Positions 61,196 through 64,000 of a stretch of DNA of 64,000 bases are shown piece by piece. Location: NCBI GenBank assembly GCA_019232985.1, contig JAFAMW010000048.1, positions 69,304 to 133,303 of the forward strand. Direction: 5' to 3'. The notes beneath the pieces were generated by a model. The model was not told where the DNA came from. It was given only the letters and a program-made list of their open reading frames with translations, and ran no database searches. The DNA comes from Roseateles sp. GTDB lineage: Bacteria > Pseudomonadota > Gammaproteobacteria > Burkholderiales > Burkholderiaceae. The first letter of the stretch is position 1; each line of letters opens with the position of its first letter. The translations under genes were made by a program, and so were the position numbers.

Positions 61196-62023
61196 TCAGT
61201 TCAGCAATGCGACGTGTTGCGCGCTGGCGGCGGTGTAGGGCGCCGCAGCGGCGCGAACCGGCGCCGGCTTGCCGCTGGCCACGGCCCGGAGCTGCTCATC
61301 CTCCGACAAGACCCTGGCGGCGTAGCCAGCGTCGTCGCTGAGGTTGCCGGCGCCGACATAGAACTTGAGGCCGTCCTCGATATTGCCTGCGCGCTGGATG
61401 CAGTCTTTCAAGACCTGCACGCCGACTCGCAGATTGGTGACCGGGTCGAACGCGGCGCGCGTGCCGCCAAAGGCCTCGTACTTGTCGTCGTGCACGTGGG
61501 TCATCACCTGCATCAGGCCCTGGGCACCGACTGCGCTTTGCGCGAAGGGATTGAATCCCGACTCCACGGCCATGATGGCCAGGATCAGGGTGGGCTCGAC
61601 ACGGGCGCGCTGGCCCACGCTCCAGGCTTCCTGAACCAGACGGCTGACCGGCTCCGGCGCGACCTTGTAGCGATGCGACAGCCACATGGCGACGGCCGCC
61701 TGCTGGCGCGATAGGTCCTTGGGGTCGATGGCCGTGGCGCGCTGGATGGCGTCCTGGTCGACCAGGCCGGAGAGGATGTCTCCGGCGGCCTGGGCCTGCG
61801 CCTCATGGCGCGCCGTCAACAGGCCCAGGGCCTGCGTTTCGAGCTGCTGGCGCAATTCCGCCTGGCTGGCGAGGATGGCGATCAGGGCGACCGAGGCCAG
61901 TCCGACCAAGGCCAGGGTGTTGTGGCTGACCACCCACAATCCACGCCCGATGTCCGACGCGAACACGGACACAGCGTTGGTGGTGGCCTGAATGAGGGAT
62001 TTCAAGTTCTGACGCGCTGTCAT
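61196..62023 (-). CDS. Membrane-anchored lytic transglycosylase
   Basis: The 275-residue protein has one membrane helix (about residues 35-53) and a C-terminal SLT domain with catalytic Glu154 ([15 protein letters not shown]), [10 protein letters not shown] and a [10 protein letters not shown] block. It cleaves peptidoglycan between MurNAc and GlcNAc with formation of anhydro-MurNAc. The ATG at 62023 follows AAAGGAG, which decides the start over longer frames. It is divergent from ubiD. Confidence 0.92.
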   Translation of the reverse strand: MTARQNLKSLIQATTNAVSVFASDIGRGLWVVSHNTLALVGLASVALIAILASQAELRQQLETQALGLLTARHEAQAQAAGDILSGLVDQDAIQRATAIDPKDLSRQQAAVAMWLSHRYKVAPEPVSRLVQEAWSVGQRARVEPTLILAIMAVESGFNPFAQSAVGAQGLMQVMTHVHDDKYEAFGGTRAAFDPVTNLRVGVQVLKDCIQRAGNIEDGLKFYVGAGNLSDDAGYAARVLSEDEQLRAVASGKPAPVRAAAAPYTAASAQHVALLN

Positions 62024-62262
62024 GCGACTCCTTTCTTCTCTGTCCGTCCCCGGGGCCGGGAGCAAGGCTCCGTGGCTCAACGGTCCGACAGTGATAATGG
62101 GCCTGCTCCTGGGGATCGCAGGCGTCCATCGGCAGCGAGGCGCTTTGATCGTCCCAAAGACCAAGGCGCGGGTTAACCCTTGCAGCGGTAAGGTGGGCGC
62201 AATTTTAAAGACGAAAAATAACCAGTCAAGCGAATAAGGTCTTGTCTAAATAACTAAAAAAT

Positions 62263-63822
62263 ATGAAATACAGAGATTTGCGTGACTTCATTCACCAGTT
62301 GGAGGCTCTTGGCCAACTCAAGCGGGTGCCGGATGCCGTGTCCGTCGATCTGGAAATGACGGCCCTGAGCGACCAGGTCTTGCGCGCCGCAGGTCCCGCG
62401 CTGCTGTTCGAGCAGGTGCCCGGTTATCAGATGCCGGTCTTGACCAACCTGTTTGGCACGCCTGAGCGCGTGGCCATGGGCATGGGCGCCAAGGATTTGG
62501 CCGAGCTGCGCGAGGTTGGGCAGATGCTGGCCAGCCTCAAGGAACCCGAGCCGCCGCGGGGCCTGAAAGACACAGGGCGGCTGCTCCAGATGGCCAAGGC
62601 CATGTGGGACATGAAACCCAGCGTGAGTCGCGACGCACCTTGCCATGAGGTGATTGTCGAAGCCGATGAGGTCGATCTGGGCCAACTGCCGGTGCAGACC
62701 TGCTGGCCCGGCGACGCCGGCCCCTTGGTCACCTGGGGCCTGGTGGTCACTCGCGGACCGCAGTCTGTCGCCAAGCCGAGACTTCGGCAAAACCTCGGCA
62801 TTTATCGGCAGCAAGTGATTGACCGGCACCAGGTCATCATGCGCTGGCTCGCGCATCGGGGCGGGGCGCTGGATTTCAGGGAGTTTGCGCTGGCCAACCC
62901 GGGTCAGGATTTCCCGATCGCGGTGGCGCTCGGTGCCGATCCGGCGACCATCCTGGGCGCCGTGACGCCGGTGCCGGACAGCCTCTCCGAATACCAGTTT
63001 GCCGGCCTGCTGCGAGGCTCCCGAACTGAACTGGTCAACACCGGCGTCGGCGAGGCCGGGAGTTGGTTGCAGGTGCCGGCGAGCGCGGAGATCGCGCTGG
63101 AAGGATGCATTCCGGTCGCGGCGCCGGGGTACGTTGGAGTCAGCAGCAAGGGCGTTCCCATGAAAGAAAAGGGCGGTTACCTGCATGCGCTGGAAGGCCC
63201 TTTTGGCGACCACACCGGCTACTACAACGAGCAGGACTGGTTTCCCGTGTTCGAGGTGCGCCGCCTGACCCGTCGCAAGGATGCGATCTACCACAGCACC
63301 TACACTGGCAAGCCGCCGGACGAGCCGGCGATCCTGGGCGTAGCTCTGAACGAAGTGTTCGTGCCCATCCTGCAAAAGCAGTTCCCTGAAATCGTCGATT
63401 TCTACTTGCCGCCGGAGGGCTGCAGCTACCGCATGGCGGTGATCTCGATCCGCAAGAGCTATCCCGGCCACGCCAAGCGCCTGATGTTCGGCTTGTGGAG
63501 CTTCTTGAGGCAGTTCATGTACACCAAGTTCATCGTGGTGGTGGACGAGGACGTCAACGTGCGCGACTGGAAGGAAGTGATCTGGGCCGTCACCACCCGC
63601 ATGGACCCCGTTCGCGACACGACCCTGGTCGACCAGACGCCGATCGACTATCTGGATTTCGCGTCTCCCGTCAGCGGCCTGGGCGGCAAGATGGGGCTGG
63701 ATGCCACCAACAAATGGCCGGGTGAAACGGCACGCGAATGGGGTCGCGTGATCACCATGCCTGACGCGGTCCAGGCCAAGGCCGAGTCGCTGTTTTCAAG
63801 CCTGTTTCCACAAACTCGCTGA
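62263..63822 (+). CDS. ubiD: 3-octaprenyl-4-hydroxybenzoate carboxy-lyase UbiD
   Basis: Prenyl-FMN-dependent decarboxylase of ubiquinone synthesis; it needs UbiX, not in the window. The 519-residue protein starts MKYRDLRDF and contains [19 protein letters not shown] (cofactor loop), the [12 protein letters not shown] segment and [18 protein letters not shown] end block, all standard for UbiD. The A/T-rich 5' flank (ACTAAAAAATATG) has no Shine-Dalgarno sequence. The 239 bases between this gene and the transglycosylase gene hold the divergent promoters and nothing else I can see. Confidence 0.96.
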   Translation: MKYRDLRDFIHQLEALGQLKRVPDAVSVDLEMTALSDQVLRAAGPALLFEQVPGYQMPVLTNLFGTPERVAMGMGAKDLAELREVGQMLASLKEPEPPRGLKDTGRLLQMAKAMWDMKPSVSRDAPCHEVIVEADEVDLGQLPVQTCWPGDAGPLVTWGLVVTRGPQSVAKPRLRQNLGIYRQQVIDRHQVIMRWLAHRGGALDFREFALANPGQDFPIAVALGADPATILGAVTPVPDSLSEYQFAGLLRGSRTELVNTGVGEAGSWLQVPASAEIALEGCIPVAAPGYVGVSSKGVPMKEKGGYLHALEGPFGDHTGYYNEQDWFPVFEVRRLTRRKDAIYHSTYTGKPPDEPAILGVALNEVFVPILQKQFPEIVDFYLPPEGCSYRMAVISIRKSYPGHAKRLMFGLWSFLRQFMYTKFIVVVDEDVNVRDWKEVIWAVTTRMDPVRDTTLVDQTPIDYLDFASPVSGLGGKMGLDATNKWPGETAREWGRVITMPDAVQAKAESLFSSLFPQTR

Positions 63823-63871
63823 ACAAAGCGGAATCGAAAGGGCGCCAAGGGTAATCCCTCTAAAGTCCCGC

Positions 63872-63900
63872 TTGAAAGCCCGCGCCCCATGCTCTATGTT
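63872..63900 (+). promoter_or_regulatory. Probable sigma-70 promoter
   Basis: TTGAAA (63872-63877), a 17-base spacer and TATGTT (63895-63900). It lies 50 bases after ubiD and points out of the window, upstream of a strongly structured segment. Confidence 0.6.
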
Positions 63901-64000
63901 TGTAGCACCTTACTGAAGGTAACCTCTCTGGCGCAGTCTCTGCGCGCCAGGAGCCCCTGGGTAGAGAGCCTGGGAGCCCCAATGATGGCGTGAGCCATCC
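63901..64000 (+). other. Structured RNA leader or small RNA, cut by window edge
   Basis: No ORF. Several nested stems are present: ACCTTA/AAGGT (63907-63920), CTGGCGC/GCGCCAG (63928-63934 with 63944-63950), and CTCT/AGAG enclosing them (63924-63927 with 63965-63968). There is also a perfect GATGGC-GTGA-GCCATC hairpin with a GNRA-type tetraloop (63984-63999). The octamer GGAGCCCC occurs twice (63950, 63973). No known riboswitch class is recognised; the rest lies beyond the window. Confidence 0.5.

Overview
The window looks like chromosomal DNA of a Burkholderiales betaproteobacterium, probably close to Alcaligenaceae (Bordetella/Achromobacter/Castellaniella type). The grounds are: high GC throughout; the order fimV-truA-trpF-trpB-trpA-accD-folC-dedD-cvpA-purF-metZ; the succinylase dap genes; smc-zipA-ligA; a hybrid RibB with a degenerate GTP-cyclohydrolase tail; nusB-aminotransferase-ybgC-tolQRA; and an enterobacterial-type LexA box. 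The genus call is inference, since no 16S is present. No phage, insertion sequence, CRISPR array or rRNA gene was seen. Almost all of the DNA is housekeeping or core-accessory.

Layout. 1-12.3 kb (+): end of fimV, truA, trpFBA, accD, folC, a SPOR protein, cvpA, purF, metZ and gltX. Many are joined by 4-bp ATGA overlaps. Codon use changes sharply inside folC near 5.4 kb. 12.3-13.2 kb: two tandem tRNA-Ala/Glu/Asp triplets with promoter and terminator. 13.3-17.1 kb: an accessory signalling island with a beta-barrel-like exported protein, an intact GGDEF-EAL receptor and a periplasmic cupredoxin. 17.2-19.2 kb: lexA with a helix-hairpin-helix gene behind it, an SOS box, and a divergent asparaginase. 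19.2-26.6 kb (-): dapC, dapD, pilU, dapE, prmB, ABC-F. 26.7-28.1 kb: an orphan solute-binding protein and queF. 28.2-37.6 kb: smc, zipA, slyX (-), a CorC-like protein, ligA, aqpZ. 37.6-40.6 kb (-): an EamA permease, ogt, and an Ada/AlkA fusion (alkylation repair pair). 40.6-41.1 kb: a broken merR-type gene with a relic operator. 41.1-43.9 kb (+): phosphomannomutase/phosphoglucomutase and waaA for cell-surface polysaccharide. 43.9-59.1 kb (-): selD, a large GspE/PilB-like ATPase, an anti-sigma/sigma pair, tolA-tolR-tolQ-ybgC, an aminotransferase, nusB-ribH-ribBX-ribD, and a minor-pilin set whose first gene carries a stop codon. 59.2-64 kb: nrdR, glyA, a lytic transglycosylase, ubiD, and a promoter with a structured leader cut by the window edge.

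How the genes fit together. Several dispersed items concern surface behaviour and c-di-GMP: FimV, PilU, five minor pilin genes, a GspE-type ATPase whose N-terminus carries four 30-residue MshEN-like repeats, and the GGDEF-EAL receptor. The most promising under-described module is the cupredoxin / GGDEF-EAL / barrel group at 13.3-17.1 kb. The lexA-HhH pair, the sigma/anti-sigma pair behind a tolA that lacks tolB-pal, and the terminal structured RNA also merit attention. All functions are read from protein motifs and gene order by eye; no database search was possible.
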